Shown: positions 41,025-49,500 of the stretch, in pieces
Layout of the letters: each line of letters opens with the position of its first letter
Numbering within the stretch: position 1 is the stretch's first letter
NCBI RefSeq assembly: GCF_900104095.1
Contig: NZ_FNJO01000013.1
Span: forward strand, 115,173-179,172
Direction: 5' to 3'
Length of the DNA: 64,000 nucleotides
From: Ralstonia sp. 25mfcol4.1
GTDB lineage: Bacteria; Pseudomonadota; Gammaproteobacteria; Burkholderiales; Burkholderiaceae
The notes under the pieces: model-generated
Database searches by the model: none
Seen by the model: only the letters and a program-made list of their open reading frames with translations
What the model was told of the DNA's origin: nothing
Made by a program: the position numbers and the translations under genes

Positions 41025-41918
41025 ATGGACGACCTCAACGACCTCTACTACTTCGTCAAGGTCGTCGACCATGGCGGATTCACCCAGGCGGGCCTGGCAC
41101 TCGGGGCGCCCAAGTCCAAGCTTAGCCGGCGCATCGCGGCGCTGGAGGCCCGGTATGGCGTCAGGCTGCTGCAGCGATCGACGCGGCACTTCTCGGTCAC
41201 CGAGACCGGGCGCGAATTCTACGAACGCTGTATCGGCGTGCTGGTCGAGGCCGAAGCGGCGCGCGAGGTCATGGAGCGGGAGCGTTCCGAGCCACAGGGC
41301 ATCGTGCGCATGACCTGCCCGACGACGTTGCTCGAATACCGCGTGGCCGGGCTGGTGGCGCAGTTCATGCTGGCCTATCCGAAGGTGCAGGTGCATCTGG
41401 AGGCCACCAACCGCCGCGTGGACGTGATCGGCGAACGCCTGGACCTTGCGCTGCGCGTGCGCTTTCCGCCGTTGGAAAATAGTGACCTGGTGATGCGCGT
41501 GCTGTCGGAGAGCCACCAGCGTCTGGTGGCGTGCCCCGCACTGATGGAAGGCCGCGCACCGCTACGCCATCCCGCGGAGCTGGCAGGCATGCCCAGCCTC
41601 GACTGGGGCCCGCCGCGCAGCCACGTCTGGCAACTGATCGGCCCGGAAGGACAATCGGCCGAAGTCCGGCACCAGCCCCGTTACGTCACCGACGACATGA
41701 GCGCGCTGCGCAAGGCGGCGCAGACTGGCGTCGGCATCGTCCAGTTGCCTTGCATGGTGGTGGAGGATGACCTGCGCAACGGCACGCTGATCGATGTGCT
41801 GCCCGGCTGGGCGCCGAGAGGCGGCATCATCCACGCCGTGTTCCCGTCGCGCCGGGGGTTGATGCCGAACGTGCGACTGCTGATCGACTACTTCGCCACC
41901 CACATCTACAAGGAATAG
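41025..41918 (+). CDS. LysR-family transcriptional regulator
   Basis: A 297-residue LysR regulator of the CrgA/DsdC-like group: MDDLNDLYYFVKVVDHGGFTQAGLALGAPKSKLSRRIAALEARYGVRLLQRSTRHFSVTETG forms the DNA-binding part. The effector domain covers 90-290. It is divergent from the YcaC-like hydrolase, the common arrangement in Burkholderiales where the regulator senses aromatic or quinone stress (inference). Confidence 0.9.
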   Translation: MDDLNDLYYFVKVVDHGGFTQAGLALGAPKSKLSRRIAALEARYGVRLLQRSTRHFSVTETGREFYERCIGVLVEAEAAREVMERERSEPQGIVRMTCPTTLLEYRVAGLVAQFMLAYPKVQVHLEATNRRVDVIGERLDLALRVRFPPLENSDLVMRVLSESHQRLVACPALMEGRAPLRHPAELAGMPSLDWGPPRSHVWQLIGPEGQSAEVRHQPRYVTDDMSALRKAAQTGVGIVQLPCMVVEDDLRNGTLIDVLPGWAPRGGIIHAVFPSRRGLMPNVRLLIDYFATHIYKE

Positions 41919-42386
41919 CGGCTCATCGCCAGAGCCAGAGACGTGACCACGGGATGCGAGGCGCCTCGCCATTCGCGCAAACGCACGCCTGGGATGCTGA
42001 AGGTGTAAGGGGATCGGTGGGGGAGGTATTCCGTCGACCATTTTTCCTTTCGCGGCACGAAAGCTTACCGATTCGCCCGCCCCACGACGCCGAGACCCGG
42101 ACCTGTCCGTCTCCACCTGCCGCCTCGGCGGTTATGGCCTCCACGGAAGCTCCCCCGATAGCCGATTCTAGCAACGCCGCAACGTACCGCTACCCGACTG
42201 GAAAGGGGGTTTCGGCGTACGTCAGCGCACAGACATGCGGCACCGCCTTGGCCTGTGCCGCGCCGCTTCGCGTGGGCTGAGCGCCCCGTACATCAACCGA
42301 TCATGCACGATGCTGTGAAGGCCTTTCCCGCCTTTGATATCAAAGGGGCTTTCCTCAAGGGCGACGCGCGCGCACCGGCCTACGTG
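41919..42386. other. Convergent intergenic region with a GC palindrome
   Basis: 468 bases with no recognisable gene. A 14-bp perfect palindrome GCGAGGCGCCTCGC lies at 41956-41969, just after the LysR stop, and could form part of a transcript-end structure. Confidence 0.4.
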
Positions 42387-43406
42387 CTAGTTGCTTTGTA
42401 TGTCCGTGCTCGATCCGCCGGCAAAGCGCATTTGATACTCGCTTGGTGACAGACCCGTCTTGCGCTTGAACAACTGTCGGAAGGTACTGAGGTCAGCATA
42501 GCCGACTCGTTGACTAACCGTCTCAAGGCGAATGGGCCTTGATTCCAGCAACTGTTTGGCGACTTCGATGCGCAGATTCTGCAGATATTCCAACGGCGCA
42601 AGGCCCATCGCAAGTTTGAATCGCCGGTTAAGCGTACGTTCGCTGACCGCGAGCCACTGGGCCAGTTCGCTGAGCCGAAACCCATTTTGGAGGGTCGCTT
42701 CCATGCGCCGTTGAGCGCGTGCGACGAGCGGATCGGTATGCCCATGTTCATCGAGAAGCTTCGTGTACGGAGCTTGAGACGTCCGGTTCATATCAATCAG
42801 CAGCGCTTTGGCGGTCAACCCCGCAAGCCTCTCGCCGCCGAACATTTCGACCAGGCGCACCCCGAGATTGAGGTAAGACGTGACCGAGCCGCCGGAGACG
42901 ATGCGATCTTGCGCAGTCACAACTTCAGAGGCGCGAAGCGCAACACGAGGATAGCGTCGCGCGAAATCCGCCACACTGGCCCAGTGTGTTGTGGCACCCC
43001 GGCCGTCCAGCAAGCCAGCTTCCGCAAGCAGGTAATTTCCGGTGCAGTATGCCGCCGGCACCGCGCCTGCTTCGTGTTGGCGGCGAAGCGCGGATGTCAG
43101 CGCACCGATCTCCTTCCAACCGTCGATGAGTTTTTCCATGTTGGCGAAGAAAGGGGCTGTCACCAGGATCGCGTCTGCAGGCTTGCGTGGATCGATTTTT
43201 CCATCCACCGAAATGCTCTGTCCGGATGCAGCCTTCACAGACCCTCCATCCAACGACTCCACCCGCCACGTGAACTTCGGCGCCGATTGGCGGCTATCGG
43301 AGCCTTCGCGGGCGCCCAAGTGATTGGCAGCGCTGAAGATGTCGATGGGTCCTGCGACGCCGGATGCCAAAATTCCGTCATAGACCCAGATCCGGATCAT
43401 GGTCAT
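42387..43406 (-). CDS. GlxA-type AraC regulator with DJ-1/PfpI domain
   Basis: About 339 residues from ATG 43406; a longer frame to 43493 has no signature. The DJ-1/PfpI domain covers residues 3-190 (IRIWVYDGILASGVAGPIDIFSAANHLG; AYCTGNYLLAEAGLLDGRGATTHW with the cysteine near 121). The AraC DNA-binding domain covers 225-330 (FRLSELAQWLAVSERTLNRRFKLAMGLAPLEYLQNLRIEVAKQLLE; VSQRVGYADLSTFRQLFKRKTGLSPSEYQ). It is divergent from a tautomerase gene, the probable target. Confidence 0.87.
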   Translation of the reverse strand: MTMIRIWVYDGILASGVAGPIDIFSAANHLGAREGSDSRQSAPKFTWRVESLDGGSVKAASGQSISVDGKIDPRKPADAILVTAPFFANMEKLIDGWKEIGALTSALRRQHEAGAVPAAYCTGNYLLAEAGLLDGRGATTHWASVADFARRYPRVALRASEVVTAQDRIVSGGSVTSYLNLGVRLVEMFGGERLAGLTAKALLIDMNRTSQAPYTKLLDEHGHTDPLVARAQRRMEATLQNGFRLSELAQWLAVSERTLNRRFKLAMGLAPLEYLQNLRIEVAKQLLESRPIRLETVSQRVGYADLSTFRQLFKRKTGLSPSEYQMRFAGGSSTDIQSN

Positions 43407-43513
43407 GTTCGCGTGTCTGATGTTCCTCGAATGATGGCAATAATGCCACTTCCAAGCCTTGAGGTGAAAGCCCATGATCGGGCACACCGACACACTTGAA
43501 GAGGGTTAGCACC

Positions 43514-44047
43514 ATGCCAATGATCGACGCACTGTGGCCGCAAGATGCCTTGACGCCTGAAGCAGAGGATCGCCTGGTTAAAGAACTGACTGACATCCTG
43601 ATCGAAGCGGAGGGGTATGACCCTGACAATCCGGTTGCACAGGCGGTGACGGTGTTGCATCTCCACCGACCGGCCGCGGTATACGTTGGCGGCGAACGCT
43701 CGAAGGCCGTCCGCTACCGGATCATCCCCTCGGTGCCCGAAGGGCAATACACCGATGCCGCACGTAATGCGCTGGTCCAGGCCGTCACGGAAGCGGTGGC
43801 CCGGGCCGAGCGACGCCCACTCGACGAGGTCGCATCGCGAGTATGGGTCTTTCCGACAGAGATCGCCGACGGTACCTGGGGCAGCCGCGGAGCCATCTTT
43901 AGGCTGCCGGATATTCATGCATTGCTGGCCGGCGAGTCCGACCGAAGCACCGGAGAAGAGCGACTGGCGCGCAGCCGGCGCGAAAAGTCACGCATTACGC
44001 TGGAAGCCGCTGCATGCGCCATTGCGGATGGAGCTGCTAAGTCGTAA
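43514..44047 (+). CDS. Tautomerase-superfamily (4-oxalocrotonate tautomerase-like) protein
   Basis: 177 residues from ATG 43514. This start is preferred over an in-frame ATG at 43496 because it places Pro directly after Met (MPMIDALWPQ), as tautomerases need for the catalytic N-terminal proline. LTDILIEAEGYDPDNPVAQAVTVLHLHRPAAVYVGGE and YRIIPSVPEGQYTDAARNALVQAVTEAVARAE are typical. It is longer than the 62-residue 4-OT subunit, consistent with a fused or extended member of the superfamily. The reaction is unknown. Confidence 0.75.
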   Translation: MPMIDALWPQDALTPEAEDRLVKELTDILIEAEGYDPDNPVAQAVTVLHLHRPAAVYVGGERSKAVRYRIIPSVPEGQYTDAARNALVQAVTEAVARAERRPLDEVASRVWVFPTEIADGTWGSRGAIFRLPDIHALLAGESDRSTGEERLARSRREKSRITLEAAACAIADGAAKS

Positions 44048-44195
44048 CGCTGACTCTCCAACATGGTGGCGCTGCGGGGGCGAATGTCTGCGCCCTCGCC
44101 TCCTTCCCGCAACCGCCCATGGCGGATTGTCGCCATACGGTGTCAAGGAAGTGGGCCGTCATCACCCATAATCGGATGCTGCGATAACGCTGGAA

Positions 44196-45210
44196 TCAGA
44201 ATCGATATCCTAGGCCGGCCAGGAACACATCGGTGTCGCGGTCATATCCGGTGACGGTCCGGTTCCAAGAGACGCGTGCAAGCCACCGCTGACTGATTCG
44301 GTAGCTTGCGGACATCGTTAGCAGCCCAGACCAGCGTGAGGGCTCGCTCGTAACGTTGCGGCCGCGGTCGCTGAGGTCGATCGCATAGTACGGACCGGCG
44401 CCGACTCCAAGCGTGAGCACATCGTTGAAGAACGCCCGTTCCAGCCATAGCTGCGCGGCCACGCCGTTGCGGCGCAGCGCCGAGTTCTCACCTTCGTTGA
44501 TAGCTCACGGTGCCTGACACATAGCGGGCCAGACCACGACGGTACTCGACAGCCTTGGCGAACGAGGACTGCGAGTCGAACGTATTCACGATGGTCTGCC
44601 CCAGGAACACGGTGATCTCGTTCTGCGTGACGTTGTCCAATCGGGACGGGGGTGGCACCACAGGTCCTCCCCGGTCGCCCCGGTCGAGCTGATAGCCCAC
44701 GCCGATCAAAAGCGTATTCGTCTTGATGCTCGACGGCGTTTGCGTACGGTTGTACCGGGCCTGCACCATCCAAGGACCGCCGTTGACGTACCACGTGGCC
44801 GCCACGCTGGCCAGCAGGCCCCAGCCGTGATGGTTGTCCGATCCGCCATCGTCGTTGCGGTCCGTGGTATCGAAATACCGATAGGGGCCTGCGCCGATGG
44901 CGAGATTGAATCTACGGTCGGCAAATGGGTAGCGCCACCAGAGCTGGACGCTGTGTCCATCACGATGGTGATTCGTCACGTGCCCCTCGTTCAGGTACGA
45001 GAACGAGGCGTACCAGTTCTCCGCCAGATTGTGCTGGTAGCTGTAGGTGTAGCAGTAACTGGTTTCTCCCCCCGCATCGGTGCGTTGCAGGCCACCCAGA
45101 ACGAGCGCTTCCTGAGCGTGCACCGAACCCATCCATGCTGCCGCGCTCATCAGCAACAAGGCCGGCATGCGCAGGCGCCGCGACAGCGAAATAGAGGAGA
45201 GGAAGGACAT
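44196..45210 (-). pseudogene. Frameshifted, internally duplicated outer-membrane-type protein
   Basis: Two leftward frames belong to one protein. The first (45210-44488) starts with a signal peptide ending AAAWMGSVHA|QE and stops at TGA after VSGTVSYQRR. Reading one frame over from about 44502 continues NEGENSALRRNGVAAQLWLERAFF into the second part (to 44196, ending AGLGYRF). Comparing the two halves (FSYLNEGH then LAIGAGPYRYFDTTDR against SY-NEGEN then LGVGAGPYYAIDLSDR) shows a tandem duplication of about 110 residues. It also indicates that two bases of a Leu codon are missing at the break. Aromatic alternation and the C-terminal Phe suggest a beta-barrel. The function is unknown. Confidence 0.75.
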
Positions 45211-45338
45211 GGGGTATGGCCGGCAGTGGGCTGGGTCAACTTAGCAAATGGAGCCTGTGCTTGCCATTGGCCAAAAGGACAATGGCAGCGCGAAGCCGAG
45301 ATGGCGCAGCCATAAAAATCAGGCACTTACCGCACCCT

Positions 45339-45358
45339 CCGGCGGCGCTCGCCGCCGG
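45339..45358. repeat. GC hairpin upstream of the siderophore promoter
   Basis: Perfect 9-bp inverted repeat CCGGCGGCG-CT-CGCCGCCGG, 18 bases before the iron-starvation promoter. It could insulate the siderophore operon from transcription coming from the left. The role is inferred. Confidence 0.45.
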
Positions 45359-45375
45359 CCCCGCCGCCCCGGCCA

Positions 45376-45401
45376 CTAAATAATCCCCAGCCCCTTTCGT
45401 C
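45376..45401 (+). promoter_or_regulatory. Iron-starvation sigma-factor promoter (PvdS/OrbS type) before mbtH
   Basis: CTAAAT (45376-45381), 16 bases, then CGTC (45398-45401). This equals the iron-starvation box (G/C)TAAAT-N16/17-CGT of pyoverdine genes and the TAAA/CGTC promoters of ornibactin and malleobactin operons. Transcription would begin near 45408, about 60 bases before the mbtH ATG. The sigma gene itself is not in the window. Confidence 0.75.
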
Positions 45402-45468
45402 GAACAGGGTGATGCACCACCAAGTTTTCGTGGCGCCAGACACCACCCGTACCGAAAGGGAGCCTTTC

Positions 45469-45690
45469 ATGAGTTTCGACCGCGACGATGCCACGTTCCT
45501 GGTTCTTGTCAATCACGAAGAGCAGTACTCGATCTGGCCCGACTACAAGCCCGTGCCCGGCGGCTGGCGCACGGCCGGCTTCAGCGGCAACAAGCAGGCT
45601 TGCCTGGACCATATCGAACGCGTCTGGACCGACATGCGCCCGCTGAGCCTGCGTCGATTCATGGAGGAGCCAACACGGGCGGACGCCTGA
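45469..45690 (+). CDS. mbtH: MbtH-like NRPS chaperone
   Basis: A 73-residue MbtH-family protein from ATG 45469 (AAGGGAG upstream). The longer frame from 45409 would start at the transcription start. Family motifs are LVLVNHEEQYSIWPDYKPVPGGWR near residues 10-33 and the C-terminal WTDMRPLSLRRFME. MbtH proteins bind adenylation domains and are needed for their activity. First gene of the siderophore operon; the thioesterase starts 2 bases after its stop. Confidence 0.93.
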   Translation: MSFDRDDATFLVLVNHEEQYSIWPDYKPVPGGWRTAGFSGNKQACLDHIERVWTDMRPLSLRRFMEEPTRADA

Positions 45691-45692
45691 CC

Positions 45693-46451
45693 ATGCCCGT
45701 GCTGCAACTGTTCTGCCTGCCCCATGCCGGGGCCAGTGCCATGGCATACCTGCGCTGGCGCCGCCTGCTGCCGGCCGGTGTCGAGCTGATCGCGCTGGAG
45801 CCCCCGGGGCGCGGCGCGCGGCTTGACGAACCGATCCTGCGCGACTTCGAGCCGCTGGCCGCCGAGATGACTGACATGCTGTGCGCCGCGCGCGCAGGCA
45901 CCGCCACGCCGTTCGCGATCTTCGGCCACAGCATGGGCGGCCTGCTGGGCTGGCGCGTCTGCCATCTGTTGCGCGAGCGCGGCCTGCCGCTGCCGCAGCG
46001 GCTCGTCGTATCGGGCAGCGCCGCGCCCAGCCGGCGCAATCCGCAACGGCTGGCCGCGCTGCGTGGCGACGCGGCGCTGATAGCCGACCTGCGCCGGCAC
46101 GGCGGCACGCCGGATGCCGTCTTTGCCGATGCCGAACTGCTACGCCTGACGCTGTACGTGCTCGACGCCGACTACCGCGTCTGCGAGAGCTTCTGCCGCG
46201 CGGACGTCGCACCACTGCCGGTTCCGCTGCATGTATTCGCCGGCCGTGACGATCCGATCGCCCCGCCTGACCTGCACGCCTGGGCCGCAGAAACGCACGC
46301 GGGCTACTCGCTTGAATGGTTCGCGGGCGGGCATTTTTTCGTGCACGACAGCCAGGCCGATGTGGTGCGCAGCCTCGGGGCTTGCCTGATGCAGCCGCTG
46401 CTGCCCACGCGGCCCTCGCCCACTGCCGCCCCCGTACCCGCGCCGGCCTGA
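45693..46451 (+). CDS. Type II (external) thioesterase of the siderophore NRPS
   Basis: A 252-residue alpha/beta-hydrolase thioesterase. The nucleophile elbow is GHSMGG near residues 74-79 with the catalytic Ser at 76, Asp in GRDDPIAPP near 190, and His in GGHFFVHD near 217. LFCLPHAGASAMAYLRW at the N-terminus is typical of TEII editing enzymes that remove wrong acyl groups from carrier domains. It is in the same operon as mbtH, followed 55 bases later by the starter synthetase. Confidence 0.9.
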   Translation: MPVLQLFCLPHAGASAMAYLRWRRLLPAGVELIALEPPGRGARLDEPILRDFEPLAAEMTDMLCAARAGTATPFAIFGHSMGGLLGWRVCHLLRERGLPLPQRLVVSGSAAPSRRNPQRLAALRGDAALIADLRRHGGTPDAVFADAELLRLTLYVLDADYRVCESFCRADVAPLPVPLHVFAGRDDPIAPPDLHAWAAETHAGYSLEWFAGGHFFVHDSQADVVRSLGACLMQPLLPTRPSPTAAPVPAPA

Positions 46452-46506
46452 CCCGCGCGCCGCGTCGCCTCCACCGCCAACCGCCATTCCTGGAAAGCCG
46501 ATTCCA

Positions 46507-49500
46507 ATGCAGTCCGATCCGAACGTCCCGGCCACGCTGGTGGCCCACCTCGGCCGTCTGGCCGCGCAGCGTGCCGGCGACACCGCGCTGATCACCATCG
46601 ACGCCACCGGCGAAACCCGCTACGGCTACGCCGCCCTGCACGCCCGCGTGCGCAACCTGGCCGCCCAGCTCGCCCGCGCAGGCGCACCCGGCCAGCGCGC
46701 GCTGCTGCTGATGGACAGCGGCATCGACTACGTCACCGCGTTCTTCGCGTGCCTGTACGCCGGACTGACCGCCGTGCCGGCGTTCGAACCGGGCGCCGCG
46801 CGCTCCGCTCAGGTGGCACGCCTGCGCGCCATCGCCAGCGACGCCCAGCCCGCGCTGACCATCACCACCACCGCGCAGGCATCACTGCACGCCGATGCGC
46901 TGGCCGCCATTGCCACGGATGCCCGCATCGTGCTGGCCGATGGCCTCCACACTCCCGCCCCGGCCGACTGGCAACCGTACGCCGTCACGCCAGACACGCT
47001 GGCCTTCCTGCAATACACGTCGGGCTCCACCGCAGCGCCCAAGGGCGTGATGGTCACCCACGGCAACGTGATGGCGAACGAGGTGGCCATCGCCGACGGC
47101 ATGGGCATCGGCCCCGGCGACGTGATCGCTACCTGGCTGCCGCTCTATCACGACATGGGCCTGATCGGCGGCCTGCTGCAGCCGGTGTACACCGGCGTGC
47201 CCGTGGTCATGATGTCGCCGCAGTTCTTCCTGGAGCGCCCGGCGCGGTGGCTGCAGGCCATCAGCCGCCATCGCGCAACGGTCTCGGGCGGTCCCGATTT
47301 CGCGTACCGGCTCTGCGTGGAGCGCGTGCGCGACAGCCACCTCGAAGGGCTCGACCTGTCCAGCTGGAAGGTCGCCTATTCGGGCGCCGAGCCCGTGCGC
47401 GCCGATACGCTGCGGGCGTTCCGCGACCGCCTTGCGCCGGCTGGCTTCAGCGCGCAGGCGCTGTATCCGTGCTATGGGCTGGCCGAGGCCACGCTGTTCG
47501 TCACCGGCGGCAAGCGCGGCGGCGGCATGCTGTGCACGACGTTCGATGCCCGCGCGCTCGCGCAGGGCCACGGCGAGGCGGTGCAAGACGGCCTGGAACT
47601 GGTCGCCTGCGGATTCCCGCGCGGCGCTCACACCGTCCGTATCGCCACCGCCGACGGCCACGCGCTGCCGGACGGCCAGGTTGGCGAAATCGAGGTAGCC
47701 GGCGCCAGCGTCACGCATGGATACTGGCGCAATGCCGACGCCACGGCCGCCACGTTCGGATCGGGCCGCGACGGCTGGCTGCGCACTGGCGACCTGGGCC
47801 TGATGCGCGATGGCCAGCTCTATATCGCCGGCCGTCGCAAGGACCTGATCATCGTGCGCGGCCAGAACCTCTATCCGCAGGACATCGAACGCGCCGTCGA
47901 ACAGCACGTACCAGCCGCCCGCCGTGGCCGCGTGGCGGCGTTTCCGGTCCACACGACCGATGGCGAAGCGATCGGCATCGCCGCCGAGATTTCGCGCCCG
48001 GATCAGAAACGCGTGGGCCACGTGGCGCTGGTGCAGGCGCTGGCCGAAGCGGTTGGCAATGCGTGCGGCGCGCCGCTGGCCGTGGCGCTGCTGCTGAACC
48101 CCGGCGGCCTGCCCAAGACCACCAGCGGCAAGCTGCAGCGCAGCGCGTGCCGCCAGGGCTGGCTCGACCAGAGCATGGACGCCTGCGCCGTCTGGGCGCA
48201 CGGCACATTCACGGTCGGCGGCACCACGGCTGACGGTGGAACCGGATCAGCCACCGAGCCGCCGCAGGGCAACACCGAAAACGCGCTCGCCGCGCTGTGG
48301 CAGGAACTGCTCGGCACGGCGCCGGCCGACCGGCACGCGCACTTCTTTGCCAATGGCGGCAGCTCGCTGACCGCCGCGCGACTCGTGGCGCGGCTGCGCG
48401 AGAAATTTGGCGCCGCCGTGCCGATGCGGCTGCCGTTCGACCATCCGACGCTGGCTGCCTGCGCCGCCGCACTCGAACACCTGCCGGCCCGCACCGTCCC
48501 GTCGCTGCCGCAGGCCATCGCCACGGCCCCGCGCACCGCGAAGATGCCGCTGGCGCCGGCCCAGCACCGTCTCTGGCTGGCCGACCGCATCGCCGCCCCG
48601 GCCGACCGCTGGACCTACAACATGGCCGGCGGCCTGCGCCTGCACGGCGCGCTCGACGTCGAGGCGCTGCAAGCAAGCCTGGCCGCGCTGGTGGCCCGCC
48701 ACGAAATCCTGCGCACCGGCTATCCGGCGGATGCCCACGGCGAGCCGTACGCAAGCATCGCCGACGGCATCGTCATCGACCTGCCACAAAGCGATCTGTC
48801 CGCGTTGAGCGCCACCGCACGCGACGCCGCGTTGCGCGAACTGGCCGACGTGCAGGCACGCGAGCCGTTCGACCTGACTCGCCCGCCGCTGTTGCGCGCG
48901 CGGCTGGTGCGGCTGGCCGACGATGACCACGCGCTGCTGGTCACGCTGCACCATATCGTCGGCGATGGCTGGTCCATCGGCATCCTGCTCGATACGCTGG
49001 CCGCTGGCTACAACGCCGCCCGCACGGGCCAGTCCATCGACCTGCCCGCACTGCCCGTGCAGTACGCCGACTACGCACTACACCAGCAGGCCGAGGATCA
49101 CGGCCCGCAAAGCGTGGCCGATACCGCCTACTGGCGCGACGCCCTCCAGGGCGCTCCGCGCCTGCCCACGCTGCCCACGCCGAACCGCCGCCCACCCGTG
49201 GCCTCGACCGCCGGCGATGCCTGCTACAGCGACCTGCCCGGCGCGCTGCTGACGCAGGCTGACGCGGTGGCGCGCCGCCACGGTGCCACGCGCTACATGG
49301 TGCTGCTGGCCGCGTTTCACGCGCTGCTGCACCGCCTGGGCGGTGCCGAAGACCAACTGGTCGGCATCGACGTGGCCGGCCGCACGCGCCGCGAACTCGA
49401 AGCGCTGATCGGCTTCTTTGTCAACGTGCTGCCGTTGCGGGCGCAGCCGCGCGCGGCGATGTCGTTTGCCGACCTGCTCGATCAGGTGCGCGGGCAGACG

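Noticed and set aside
41954..42280. Rightward 108-codon frame after the LysR gene
   Set aside because: Pro/Ser/Ala-rich translation typical of random high-GC frames, with no family motif.
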